Below, piece after piece: positions 54,471 to 64,000 of a DNA stretch of 64,000 bases. The number at the start of each line of letters is the position of its first letter. Position 1 is the first letter of the stretch. The notes under the pieces are model-generated. The model was not told the origin of the DNA. It did no database searches and worked only from the letters and a program-made list of their open reading frames with translations. Source of the DNA: Tenrec ecaudatus (taxonomy: Eukaryota > Chordata > Mammalia > Afrosoricida > Tenrecidae); contig NC_134530.1 of NCBI RefSeq assembly GCF_050624435.1, forward strand, positions 148,025,721-148,089,720. The letters are read 5' to 3'. The position numbers and the translations under genes are program-made.

Positions 54471-55839
54471 AGAGCCAGTTTTAGAGTCATTTATGACATT
54501 TAATTTTTTTCTTTCCTGTCTTTTAAATGAGATTTTGCCATTTTTTTCCATGTGTGATTTTCTTGATGCCCATAGATCACCAAGTTTTGTTTAATTAATG
54601 TTTTCACATCAAATCTCTTCTTGAGATGCCTTCTGATTTTAGATGGGATATACTTGAGGTTATATTTTGGCTTTTGTAGACTTGTTTTGATTTTCTTCAG
54701 TTTCAAACCTAAACTTCCATGTGAACAATTGATGGTCTGCTCAACAGAAAGCGCCAAGCCTTGATTTGACTGATGATATTGAGCTTCTCAATTACATATT
54801 TCTATAAATATATTCAACTTGATTCCTGTGCTATCCATCTGGAGAAATCCACTTGTATAGTCACCATTTATGTTGGTGAAGAAAAGTATTTACAATGAAG
54901 AGGTCATTGGTCTTGCAAAATTCTATCATGCATTCTCCAGCTTCATTTCTACCACTAAGGCCATGTATTCTAACTACTGTCCCTTCCTCTTAGTTTCTAA
55001 CTTTTACATTCCAATAATTATCCATGCATCTCAACTGCATGTTTCATCTATTTCAGACTCTAGAAGTTGGTAGATTTCTTCAGTTTCTTCTTCACTAGCT
55101 TTAGTAGTTGGTGCATCAGTTTAAATAATAGTTGTGTTCACTGGACTTCCTCATAGCTGTGTAGATAATATCCTATAATGAACAGCACTTTACTTCAAGA
55201 GAGATCTTGAAATAGTCTTTCTGACAATGAATGTCACACCCAATTTGTCCTTATGAATTTGCCTTTTCCAGTATAGTATATCTTATGACTGTCTGATTCA
55301 AAATGGCCAGTGGTCTATTTCAGCTCACTAATGCCTAGGATATCATTGTTAGGTATTCCATCTAATTTTTGATGACTCCCAATTTTCTTAGCTCCATACC
55401 TTGTACATTCCACATTCTGATGACTAATGTATGTTTGCAGGTGCTCTTCTCAGTTTGAGTAATGCCCCATGAGCAAATGAAGGTCCTGAAAGCTGTACTC
55501 CATCCATGCCATTAAGCTCAATCCTGCTTTAAGGAGATGGTTTCCCCAGTCTTATTTTGAGTGGCTTCCAGCCTGAGGGGCTCATCTTCTGGCACTGTAT
55601 CAGACGATGTCCCATGGCTATTCAATAGGTTTTCAGTAGTTAATCTCTCATAAGTGGATCACCTCCTCCTTCTTTCCAATCTGTGTTAGTCTGGAACACA
55701 GATTAACTCCACTGATACCTGTTAATCATGGGTGACCCTACTAACATTTGAAATACCAATGGCACAGCTTTCAACATCACAGCAACACATAAGCCAACAC
55801 AGTATGAAAAGCTGACAGATGAACGATGCTAGCTATAGA

Positions 55840-56022
55840 TCCCAAATCTCTACCATTGAGTAGGTTCTGAGTCATAGGGACCCTGCATTGGGTTTCTGAC
55901 ACTGTAAATCTTTACAGGAACAGACAGCCTCATCTTTCTCCCGTGGGTTCCAGCTGGTGGATTGGAAGCACTTTTCTTGCTATTAGCAACCCAACACTTA
56001 GCCCACAACCCCATTAGGGCAT
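55840..56022 (-). repeat. AfroSINE-type SINE
   Basis: 'aaatctctaccattgagtag' to 'cccacaaccccattagggca'. Confidence 0.85.
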
Positions 56023-56109
56023 ACATTTCAAAAAGAAATAGGTTACCTCTCTCTCGCTCTACATCCCGTCCTTCATCATTTACAGCGGCTACAGTTATTG
56101 TAACCATTT

Positions 56110-56460
56110 CAATTTAGGCTGCATGTAGACAGAGCTTTACATGAATGCTCAGAGCAATTGATAAGAAGCCAAATGCCCACCTACAGAAAAGTGTGCAAAT
56201 AAATGGATAGCCTATCCATGCCGCAGACCACTACTCGGCAATAAAAGGGAGTGACCCATTAGTGCCACAACAGGGATGCATCTCAAAAAGATGTTTGTTG
56301 TGTGGGTAGAACAGACCAAAAAAAGAGTCTGTATCGTGCTACTTCATCTATGTAGAATTTGAGAATGTGCACACCTGTCTAACAGACAGAGAGCAGATCA
56401 GAACTAGTTTGGCAGGGCTGGGGCAGGATGACAAAAGAACATGAGGAAATTTGGGGGGTG
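56110..56460 (+). mobile_element. older L1 3' UTR fragment
   Basis: 'acatgaatgctcagagcaat', 'aagccaaatgcccacctaca' and 'actactcggcaataaaaggg' are the ordered blocks of old L1 3' UTRs. Confidence 0.7.
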
Positions 56461-56599
56461 CTACAGGTAGTTCATTCTCTTGACTGTAGAAATATGGGCT
56501 TCACAGATAGATGCAGGTAAATTAAAAGGCATTGCTAGAAAGCATAGAAACCTCCAATAAGCAAAATATTGAAAGGTGAAGTTATTGTTTCTGGACCCC

Positions 56600-56765
56600 G
56601 CCCCTCCCATCTGTGGTTGTGAGGTGTCGTCAAGCTGGTCCTGACCCATAGCGACCTTGTACAAAGCAGAACGCAGCACTTCTAATGGTACCTCTAGAAC
56701 TTCTCTGCAATCCTTCCCTGTGCTTTGGATTCACCCGGAGTTGGCAGCCTTGAGGGACTCAAATT
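56600..56765 (-). repeat. older SINE or RTE 3' end
   Basis: 'gaggtgtcgtcaagctggtc' + 'ctgacccatagcgaccttgt' is the shared SINE/RTE end in reverse. The rest is too decayed to decide. Confidence 0.55.
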
Positions 56766-56767
56766 AT

Positions 56768-57115
56768 GTCCTTTGTCAGTGTTCTTAGACTTTTAAGGAC
56801 AAAAAGAAGTCTGAAGGGACAAGATCAGGACTGGAAGGCAGATATGGGAAGGGTTTCCATGAAATGCTCATAGGACAGCCCTTTTCTTCCCTTGAAAAAT
56901 GATTAGATGCATTGTCATGTTGGGGGAAAAATTATCTGTATAACTTTCTTGGCCTTGTTCACACCAAGGTGTTTGCAGTTTTCTTGAAACTTCTTCCTAA
57001 TAAACCCCTATGATTATGTTGTGCCATTAGGGAAAATTTATTAAGATGACCCCTTTGGAATTCAAGAACACAGTTCCATAACCTTTTGAGCTGATCTCTC
57101 TGCCTTGAATGTAAC
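56768..57115 (-). mobile_element. mariner-type transposase remnant
   Basis: Read on the minus strand, the C-terminal part of a mariner-type transposase is visible. The catalytic-aspartate motif H-D-N-A-S is near 56910. It is followed by P-Y-L-P-S-S-P-D-L-V-P-S-D-F-F-L-S-L-K, the conserved Y-S-P-D-L-A-P-x-D-x-x-L-F-x-x-L-K block. Upstream residues (G-V-I-L-I-N-F-P, G-L-L-G-R-S-F-K-K) fit the preceding region. Frameshifts and stops interrupt it, and neither terminal inverted repeat was found; the right side is cut by the L1 tail at 57117. Confidence 0.8.
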
Positions 57116-57116
57116 C

Positions 57117-57540
57117 TTGTACAACTCCTATCACAATCCATACATCCATCCATTGTGTCAAGCACTCCTGTACATTTGTTTCCCTCATCATTCTCAAAAC
57201 ATTTGCTTTCCACTTGAGCCCCTGGTATCCGCTCCTCATTTTTCCCTTCCCTCCCCCTCCCTGCCATGAACCCTTGATAATTTATAAATTATTATTATTT
57301 TGTCATATCTTACACCATCACCCTTCACCTATTTCTCCACTGTCCATCCCCCAGGGAGGAGGTTATATGCAGATCCTTGTAATCAGTTCCCCCTTGTCCC
57401 CCACCTTCTCTCCACCCTCCCACTGGTCCTGTGGGGTTCATCTGTCCTGGATTCCCTGTGTTTTCGGTTCCTATCTGTACCAATGTACACCCTCCAGGAT
57501 TTGTAAGGTAGAATTGGGATCATGATAGTCTGGGGGGGTG
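57117..57540 (-). mobile_element. young L1-type LINE, 3' UTR copy
   Basis: Begins 'gtacaactcctatcacaatc' (last bases of the LINE missing) and ends 'gggatcatgatagtctgggg'. Short 5'-truncated copy. Confidence 0.85.
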
Positions 57541-57564
57541 AGGGGGGAAACTAAGATTCTAAGC

Positions 57565-58110
57565 TTTTTATTTTATCTTATTTTTCAGTTTTATTGGCAC
57601 AAAATCCACATCACAAAATTCAATTGCTTAATCATGTCAAGAAGAAATGTATACAATTAATTTCAGAACATTTTCTGCCCCCCATGACTAAATCACATTT
57701 AAAGTGAGCTGTGTAATCACATTCAGTTCTAGTGCTCCCTCCCCCTCCCACCTTCCCTGTTCACTCCTGAAGTCCCCTCACCCTCCCCATGTCCCCGCCC
57801 TCACCCCACATCCCTGCAAACGCTTGCAGCCTTATTATCTCTATGCATCCACCCTTTCTGTGCTTCATACACTGTAAAACACAACAGAAACCATAAAGAA
57901 CATACACGTCATGAAGGGGTAAGGACAAAACAGTAGGCATATAAGGATAAAAATATCACGGTGAGCAGGAAAGAGGAGACCTCCATTAATCCCCAAAAGC
58001 CAGGATCAAGCACGAGATCCTTGCACCTAGAACAATTCAGGTTGGGTCTACAAAGAGGTCAACTGGGCAGATTTCAAGGGTGAGCCAGCCTAATTAGGAT
58101 CACAATGACC
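57565..58110 (-). mobile_element. older L1 3' UTR copy
   Basis: 'cagttttattggcacaaaat' and 'gtcaagaagaaatgtataca' match 16473-16756. It extends further into 'gaaaccataaagaacataca' and 'tgagccagcctaattaggat'. Confidence 0.7.
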
Positions 58111-58424
58111 TGTGTTTGAGAATAAGGCTGTTCTAGACCTTTGCTTATGACTTGGGAGGGGGCGGGTGTCTTGCCAGTGGCTTAATCTGACTAGATACAC
58201 TGCAGATGGGCTTGGGGCCCTCACCGTCCTCCACAGCCTCCCACAACTGGGTGTTCACAATCTCTCTCTCTCTCCCGGGCACCCTAATGAAACTTAGACC
58301 AGTGAATCACTGAGAGAACTGATCCGCAGTCATCTGCTGATGGCAGATATAGGCTTAAACTCATTTTGTTTGAACTGGCAAAATCCTGTGACTTACTTAG
58401 TATACTTATCTCAAAATTCACCAT
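58111..58424. other. unassigned sequence, no gene seen
   Basis: Nothing recognised beyond a short CT run near 58261-58274. Confidence 0.4.
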
Positions 58425-58790
58425 AGTGTGCTTTTACTGGCACATAATACACGTACCATACAATCTAATCATTCAGTCATATCAAGAAGAGTTGTACAAT
58501 CATGACCAATCAATTCCAGAACACGCCCCTCCTTCCTACATCATTGCTGCCAGCTCCCCGTTCCTCCGGTCATGTCTCTAAGAAACCCGGAGTCCAGTTA
58601 CTGCCTCCATAGAGCCACCCTGCCGGATCTCATACACCCCCAAAATACTAAACAAAGAAGCAAGAAAGCTAACAGTAGCAAAATAAAATAGAGAAAAACC
58701 GCAATTGAAAACACCATTGTATGCTCTAAATATGGGCAGTTTATTATATGTCAATTAAGATGCAATAAAGCTGAAATAAAAAAATTTAAA
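58425..58790. mobile_element. L1-related fragments in two orientations
   Basis: 58430-58520 reads as minus L1 ('atatcaagaagagttgtaca'). 58710-58790 reads as a plus L1 end ('gcagtttattatatgtcaat', 'gatgcaataaagctgaaa' then A/T-rich). The junction between them is not resolved. Confidence 0.5.
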
Positions 58791-58796
58791 AAGCGT

Positions 58797-59090
58797 TTGT
58801 GTGAAAGGAAATACCGGAAACCAGAAGCAGTTATTATTCCTGACGCGAAGCCTGGGGAAGAGATAACAACGCTTACTGTGCTGTTAAACTTCCTATTAAA
58901 AATGAAAAATAACAAGGAAAGAAATGTTTTCAGATACTATTTGTATGAGGAAAATGATCAAGCTGCTTTGAGACAAGACGTGAATGGATTGAGGATAACT
59001 TTTAAAAATAGATTGCACGCTAAGCAAACAAAGCTGTCCTACGTGGAAATGTCCAGAAGTGACCTCATTGCTGAGAACCCGGAAGACTGA
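58797..59090 (+). CDS. unexplained open frame, 97 codons
   Basis: Open from an in-frame TTG (the frame also stays open upstream into the L1 end) to TGA at 59088-59090. The peptide is lysine/glutamate rich and moderately hydrophilic, with segments P-E-A-V-I-I-P-D-A-K-P-G-E-E and F-R-Y-Y-L-Y-E-E-N-D-Q-A-A-L-R-Q-D. There is no signal peptide or membrane segment, and no family is recognised. There is no ATG near the start, no good acceptor site was noticed, and the sequence is flanked by a LINE end and a SINE. It may be the 3' end of a processed pseudogene, an exon, a fragment of an unrecognised element, or chance. I do not assign a function. Confidence 0.25.
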   Translation: MCERKYRKPEAVIIPDAKPGEEITTLTVLLNFLLKMKNNKERNVFRYYLYEENDQAALRQDVNGLRITFKNRLHAKQTKLSYVEMSRSDLIAENPED

Positions 59091-59179
59091 GCTCTCAACT
59101 CTCTCCAAGGCTTCTTTATGCCCTGCTTCCCTTGGGACCAAAGTCTTTAGGACTGAAACAAACAAACAACTCACAATAA

Positions 59180-59342
59180 AAATCTCATTGCTGGCGAGTC
59201 AGACCTATAGGACTCACAGTGCCCCTCCCCCTCCCAGGACAAAGAAGACTTGGCACAAGGTGGTTCCTCTTTTCAGAAGCAGAGAATAGACCTTTCCTTT
59301 AGCGCTCAAGTTCTGTAAGCACCATGCCATCAAGGTTTCCTT
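59180..59342 (-). repeat. AfroSINE-type SINE
   Basis: 'ctcattgctggcgagtcaga' to 'accatgccatcaaggtttcc'. Confidence 0.8.
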
Positions 59343-59559
59343 GGGGCTCAATAGTAATCAGAAACTAGCAGACTGCCTTTGTGGGATAAAAATAGAGGTC
59401 TTAAGTTAAGAAATCTGGTCATTGTTCACTTTCAACCACATGTACTTACTACTTAGAGATGTAAGCCCTAAGGTAGTACTAATCACGCTCACTGTCAGCG
59501 CTGTTTGCTGTCCTTTCGTGCTGTCACCGTGTCACCATAGTTAATCTGTGTGAGGCGCT

Positions 59560-59583
59560 GTGCTGGAGGAGGAGGAGGAGGAG
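59560..59583 (+). repeat. (GGA)n short tandem repeat
   Basis: Six to seven GGA units in otherwise unassigned sequence (59343-59620). Confidence 0.85.
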
Positions 59584-59620
59584 CAGGGAGTCACGTGCAT
59601 ATACTAACAGTCATTTATGA

Positions 59621-60028
59621 TATGTTAGATGCTGTTGAGTAGGTTCTGACTGGACAATCGAACAAAATCGCTGCTCCATCCTGCACCACGCTCACAATAA
59701 TTTCTGTGTCTGAGCCCGTTGTTGGAGCCACTGTCAGTCCCTTTCTTGAGGGTCTCCCTGGTCTTCCCTGGCCCTCTGCTTTATCATCATGATGTCCATC
59801 CCAGGGACTGGTCCTTCTGGATGACTTGTCCAAAGTATTTGAAAGGAAACCTCAACATCCTCATTCCAAGCAGCCTCCTGGTCGGACCTCCCAGACACGT
59901 TTGCGTGTTCTTCTGGGCATTCTCGGTATTTCACCGTAATTCAGAGGCATCAATTCTCCTGTCTTCCTTATTCATGGTCCAGACTGCACATGCGTATGAA
60001 GCCATGGAAAATATCAAGGCTTGGGTCT
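59621..60028 (-). mobile_element. RTE LINE 3' end (minus)
   Basis: 'ttagatgctgttgagtaggt' (3' terminus), 'gagggtctccctggtcttcc', 'agggactggtccttctggat' and 'atgaagccatggaaaatatc' follow the RTE C-terminal coding order in reverse. Broken frame. Confidence 0.82.
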
Positions 60029-60378
60029 TTGAATTAGGGTGTTGATGGAGATGGAAGAGGCCGTGGACTGCCAGAAAAGCCAACAAATCGGTCTTGCAAG
60101 AAGAATAGCCAGAAGGCTCCTTAGAAGGGAGAAGGGTGGAATTTCATCTCATGTGCTTTGGACATGCTATCAAGAGAGACTAGTTGCTAGAGAGGGACAT
60201 CATGCTTGGTAAACTAGAAGGTCTGCAGAAATGGGAAGACCTCAAGGAGATGGATGGACCAGTGGTTGCAGCAATTGGCTCAAACACCACGATGGTGAGG
60301 ATGGTCTGTAGTGCGTGGGGTCACCATGAGAAGAGCAGACTCAGCGGCCCTAACAACCATCACAACACCTCTTACTGA
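60029..60378 (+). mobile_element. RTE LINE 3' end (plus)
   Basis: 'tttgaattagggtgttgatg', 'gaaggctccttagaagggag', 'gacatcatgcttggtaaact' and 'accacgatggtgaggatggt' are the same RTE region in the opposite orientation, abutting the minus copy. Confidence 0.82.
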
Positions 60379-60434
60379 CACTTACTATCTTCCAAGCATT
60401 TTCTTTCCAATAATCTTTTTTTTGTTTGTTTCTC

Positions 60435-60530
60435 TCCAATAATCTTATGAAAAAGAGAACACAAATCTCCGTTTCACAGAGGAGAAAACTGAGGCCTAGA
60501 GAAATTCATTTAGAGATCCTAGATCATGTA
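60435..60530 (+). repeat. MIR element
   Basis: 'cagaggagaaaactgaggcc' + 'tagagaaattcatttag' is the MIR core. Confidence 0.75.
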
Positions 60531-60959
60531 TGTAATATATGGATGTAATATATATATGTAATCTAAGTGTGTCTGACTCTGCAGTTTCTTGCTCTTAAAT
60601 TGGTTACTCATTGTCTCTGGCCCATGGCTATCATACTGCTACATGATTTATAATTCAACATCTCCCCACCCTGTTCAGTCTCCGGCACACCTGTGTATTT
60701 GTCAGGGCCTGCCAGGCCACATTCAAGTGGGATTTGTCTTTAAACTACCTTTTAGCCACTTCTGCACAATCTATCCTATTTTATATCAGCATATTATTAT
60801 ACACACAGAGATTGCATCTCCTATAATCCAGTTGTCTATATAAAATGGGGTGTGGTATAAATATTTGCTCACAAATGACACATTATAACCTTAGAGATGA
60901 CATCTCTCTATATGTACACATGCCTTACAGTCTGCACACGTGTGAAAGTTGTCAATGTC

Positions 60960-61110
60960 ACATAGAGGAGAGAGCACTGATTTAGCAGGCCACCTCTGAC
61001 AAAGCACTGTGACTTTAGGCAGTTGCCCACATTTGCATAATCTTCTGCAGAGTGGGGATAAACCAGTGCTCAGTCTTTCTAACCACACGAGATTATGTGA
61101 GGATCTTCAT
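60960..61110 (+). repeat. MIR element
   Basis: 'gtgactttaggcagttgccc', 'ctgcagagtggggataaacc' and 'gagattatgtgaggatctt' match the 3' half of MIR. Confidence 0.7.
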
Positions 61111-61393
61111 ACCCAGCAAGGAGTCCTGCCCATCTATTTTTTGTGGACCAATGAGTTGCACACATGCACTCTAGTCATTTAATATAAAATGCTGGCAGCA
61201 CCTTTCACAGAGCAATGCTGCCTCGCCCTGTATCCCTGTCAACAGGTCAGCCGTTTCCCCTCCTCGCTTTCCCTCCATCTTCCGACAAACATCTGGAACT
61301 CTGTGAAATGTGCATGAGTCAGAGGTTGTAAATTTAATAGAGAGGAGGAAGGGAAAGGGCAGATGGAAGGGGAAAGAATGGGAAGGAATTTTT

Positions 61394-63349
61394 TTTTAAC
61401 AATTTATTGGGGCTGATACAATTCTTTTCACAGTTCATACATATACATACATCAGTTGTATAAAGCACATCTGTACAGTCTTTGCCCTAATCAATTTTTT
61501 CTCTTTTCTTCTTTTACATTTTATTAGGGACTCCAACAACTCTTACCACAATCCATACATATACATACATCAATTGTATAAAGCACATCCATACATTCCC
61601 TGCCCCAATCATTCTCAAGGCATTTGCTCTCCACTTAAGCCCCTTGCATCAGGTCATCTTTCCCCCCGCCCTCCCTCCCTATTCCCCCCTCCCTCATATG
61701 CCCTTGGTAATTTATACTTCGTTATTTTGTCATATCTTGCCCTATCCGGAGTCTCCCTTCCCCCCTTCTCTGCTGTCCCTCTCCCAGGGAAGAGGTCACA
61801 TGTGGATCCTTGTAATCAGTTCCCCCTTTCCAACCCACTCACCCTCCACTCTCCCAGCATCGTCCCTCACACCTTTGGTCCTGAAGGTATCATCCACCCT
61901 GGATTCCCTGTACCTCCAACCCTCATATGTACCAGTGTACAGCCTCTGTCCTATCCAGCCCTGCAAGGTAGAATTCGGATCATGGTAGTTGGGGGGAGGA
62001 AGCATCCAGGATCTGGGGGAAAGCTGTGTTCTTCATCGATACTACCTCACACCCTAATTAACCCATCTCCTCTCCTAAACCCCTCTATGAGGGGATCTCC
62101 ATTGGCCGACACTTGGGCCTTGGGTCTCCACTTCGCACTTCTCCCTTCATTAAATATGATATATATACATATATACACATACATATATACATATACACAT
62201 ATATACACATACATACACACACTTATATCTTTTCTTTTTTGCATGATGCCTTATACCTGGTCCCTTGGGCACCTCGTGATCGCACTGGCTGGTGTGCTTC
62301 TTCCATGTGGGCTTATTTGCTTCTGAGCTAGATGGCCGCTTGTTCACCTTCAAGCCTTTAAGACCCCAGACACTATCTCTTTTGATAGCCGGGCACCATC
62401 AGCTTTCTTCACCACATTTGCTTATGCACCCATTTGTCTTCAGCGATCCTATCATGGAGGTGTGCAGTCAATGATATGATTTTTTGTTCTTTGATGCCTG
62501 GTAACTGATCCCTTTGGGACCACTCGATCACACAGGCTGGTGTGTTCTTCCATGTGGACTTTGTTGCTTCTGAGCTAGATGGCCGCTTGTTTATCTTCAA
62601 GCCTTTAAGACCCCAGTCACTATCTCTTTTGATAGCCGGGCACCATCAGCTTTCTTCACCACATTTACTTGTTCACCCACTTTGGCTCCAGCCGTTGTGT
62701 TGGGAGAGTGAGCATCATAGAGTTCCAATTTAATAAAAGAAGGTATTCATGCATTGAGGGAGTGTTTGAGTAGAGGCCCAAGGTCCTTCCGCCACCTTAA
62801 TACTTGACCTATAAATATAGACACATAGATCTATTTCCCCATCCTCCTATATATATTTGCATGTACATGTCTTTGTCTAGACCTCCATGAATGCCCTTTG
62901 ACTCCTAGCTCTTTCCTCCATCTCCCTTGACCTTCCTCCTGCCCTACTACCATGCTTCATCGCCACCTGGGCTAGAGTATGCCTCTTCTCTAAGCAACCT
63001 TACCCTTGATCATTTCCCACCAGGCCTGCCACTCCCCCTTCTCTACCATTTGGGGTCCCATGTTTTTCCCTTGTCCCTGGGTTTGTTAACACCACTTCCT
63101 TACCCCCCCTACCCCCCCACCCCAAGTCCCCCCGGAACTGTCGGTCCCGTTGTTTTTCATCCAGATAGTTCATCCAGCCTGTCCTATTCAAACAGACCTG
63201 TGGAGTCACTAACATACACGAAAACTAGACAGAGGAAAACAAAGCAACAGTATACAACCAGACAACAAAACAACCAAAACAAACCACTGAAAAAGAACAG
63301 AACAAAACAGTTCACAAGAGAAAAGCTTGTAGTTAGTTCAGGGATTGTT
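61394..63349 (-). mobile_element. young L1-type LINE, 1.96-kb 3' UTR with doubled 3' end
   Basis: The longest copy in the window. It is flanked by a perfect 15-bp target-site duplication TGGGAAGGAATTTTT (61379-61393 and 63350-63364), so the whole block is one insertion. Reading from the 3' end: a terminal unit of about 100 bp (61395-61495), a T/C-rich spacer, then a second copy of the terminal unit (61515-61620). The normal 3' UTR follows, with two roughly 247-bp modules (landmarks near 62423 and 62668) separated by a TA/CA spacer (62155-62222). The polypurine upstream part (63000-63130) and the A-rich 5' part end at 63349. No ORF2 remains. Long open frames inside (for example 61574-62326) are chance frames. 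Confidence 0.9.
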
Positions 63350-63364
63350 TGGGAAGGAATTTTT

Positions 63365-63789
63365 ACAGGCCCCCCCCTTACTACATCTCTGTTGTTGGCT
63401 ACAGTGGGAGGAAAGGGGCATATTTTTACACTATTGATATGAGTATGAGTCAGTAAAAAATGTGGGGGAGTGGTGTATCCAATTGAAGATCAACATATTA
63501 ATTCCATTTTGTACTAAGACAATAATACCAATGAAAATCAAACCCCAGACTTAAGCTTCTGTTCATGCCAAGATTTACACAGAAGAAGGTGTGAAAGGAT
63601 GAACCACCCATGGTGGTAATAGCGGCCATCCTCAGGCGTGGCTGGGAGGGGAGTTCTACTTTGCTTCTGTATGGTTTGCCTCCTAATCTTTGTTATTTTT
63701 GACAAAATGAAACAAGTCCTGAGCAGATGATACTAAACATGTCAGCCTCAGCAGTGCTCCAGGTCCATAATTCAAAACTCCTTTCTGGT
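63365..63789. other. unassigned sequence, no gene seen
   Basis: No repeat or exon recognised. Confidence 0.45.
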
Positions 63790-64000
63790 GATGAGAGCGG
63801 CGATGCCTGGAGGGTGGAGAGAATGTGGGGTAGAAAGGGGGAACTGATTACAGGAATCTACGTATAGCCTCCTCCCTGGGGGAGGGACAGCAGAGAAGAA
63901 GGCGGGGGGAGACGTAGGACAGTGTAACATATGACAAAATAATAATAATATATGAATGATGAAGGAAGGGTTCATGAGGTAGGGGGAGTGGGGAGGGAGG
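63790..64000 (+). mobile_element. young L1-type LINE, 3' UTR copy, cut by window edge
   Basis: 'ctggagggtggagagaatgt', 'aagggggaactgattacagg' and 'gttcatgaggtaggggga'. The 3' end lies beyond the window. Confidence 0.85.

Larger units (their letters stand above)
52380..55822 (-). mobile_element. near full-length RTE LINE, decayed (minus)
   Basis: Minus-strand RTE (BovB-related) non-LTR retrotransposon of the afrotherian type, about 2.7 kb of own sequence after removing later insertions. The 3' end is at 52380. The frame at 52391-52609 encodes the conserved C-terminus (Y-F-G-H-V-I-R-R-D-Q-S-L-E-K). The reverse transcriptase segment at 53735-53950 shows F-I-D-Y-V-K-T-S-D-C-V-D-H-N-K-L-W. 54030-55820 covers the rest of the polymerase and the endonuclease region to the 5' end near 55822. 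Many stops and frameshifts make it inactive. It has been invaded by a solo LTR (52759-53136) and two SINEs. RTE supplies the 3' end that the SINEs mimic. Confidence 0.88.
60379..61378. other. mostly unassigned, with two MIR fragments
   Basis: No gene recognised. The two MIRs (60435-60530, 60960-61110) suggest old, slowly evolving intergenic or intronic DNA. Confidence 0.45.

Noticed and set aside
61574..62326. Longest open frame in the window (250 codons).
   Set aside because: Lies wholly inside the minus-strand L1-type 3' UTR, crosses the module boundaries, and the equivalent frames are broken in other copies. A chance frame in low-stop, C-rich sequence.

Overview
The window is 64 kb of repeat-dense mammalian nuclear DNA with no intact host protein-coding gene that I can support. 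It looks like intergenic or intronic sequence. Three features point to an afrotherian and, within Afrotheria, most likely to a tenrec (Echinops telfairi or a close relative). First, there are dozens of copies of a tRNA-derived SINE of the AfroSINE type. Second, RTE-type LINEs share their 3' end with that SINE. Third, there are three short hAT elements of the SPIN ('Space Invader') family, a horizontally transferred transposon known from tenrec but absent from most other placental mammals. The species call is an inference from repeat content.

Layout. 1-6.8 kb: SINEs, an L1 tail broken by a MER2-like Tigger element and by a repeat nest carrying SPIN copy 1, then older L1 3' sequence and the first long copy of a young L1-type 3' UTR. 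7-14 kb: SINEs, another L1 3' UTR (minus), an ancient MIR, a 24-base G run, an A-rich insertion with perfect flanking repeats, and a perfect 14-bp hairpin. 14.4-14.9 kb: a decayed RPL23A retropseudogene (minus). 15-22 kb: nested SINE/L1 insertions, two copies of an LTR-like family, and SPIN copy 2. 22.4-23.8 kb: single-copy-looking DNA with one exon-like segment. 23.8-25 kb: a SINE cluster, one of them split by SPIN copy 3. 25.3-28.6 kb: two L1 3' UTRs. 29-35 kb: microsatellites, an RTE tail, SINEs, a 660-bp LTR-like repeat and a 742-bp hAT element. 38.3 kb: a U6 snRNA retrocopy with clear target-site duplications. 40.7-43.3 kb: L1 3' UTRs and an L2. 43.6-47 kb: the longest stretch with few recognisable repeats. 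48.8-49.2 kb: a second RPL23A pseudogene (plus). 52.4-55.8 kb: a nearly full-length, decayed RTE LINE (minus) hosting a solo retroviral LTR and two SINEs. 56.8-57.1 kb: a mariner transposase remnant. 58.8-59.1 kb: an unexplained 97-codon open frame. 59.6-60.4 kb: two RTE 3' ends in opposite orientation. 61.4-63.3 kb: a 1.96-kb L1 3' UTR with a perfect 15-bp target-site duplication and a duplicated 3' terminus.

How the parts relate. Most of the window was written by LINE machinery acting on itself, on SINEs and on cellular RNAs (U6, RPL23A mRNA). A smaller input came from cut-and-paste DNA transposons (SPIN, another hAT, Tigger/MER2, mariner) and from retroviral LTRs. Nesting gives a partial chronology. 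SPIN sits inside a SINE and inside an RTE tail. The solo LTR sits inside the RTE. L1 tails sit inside SINEs and inside an LTR-like repeat. I found no previously undescribed multi-gene system. The observations most worth checking are the SPIN insertions, the modular 3' UTR of the young L1, the L1 copy with a doubled 3' end, the exon-like segment at 22.73-22.85 kb and the orphan frame at 58.8 kb. Repeat boundaries are read by eye and are approximate (about 5-20 bp) unless a target-site duplication is quoted.
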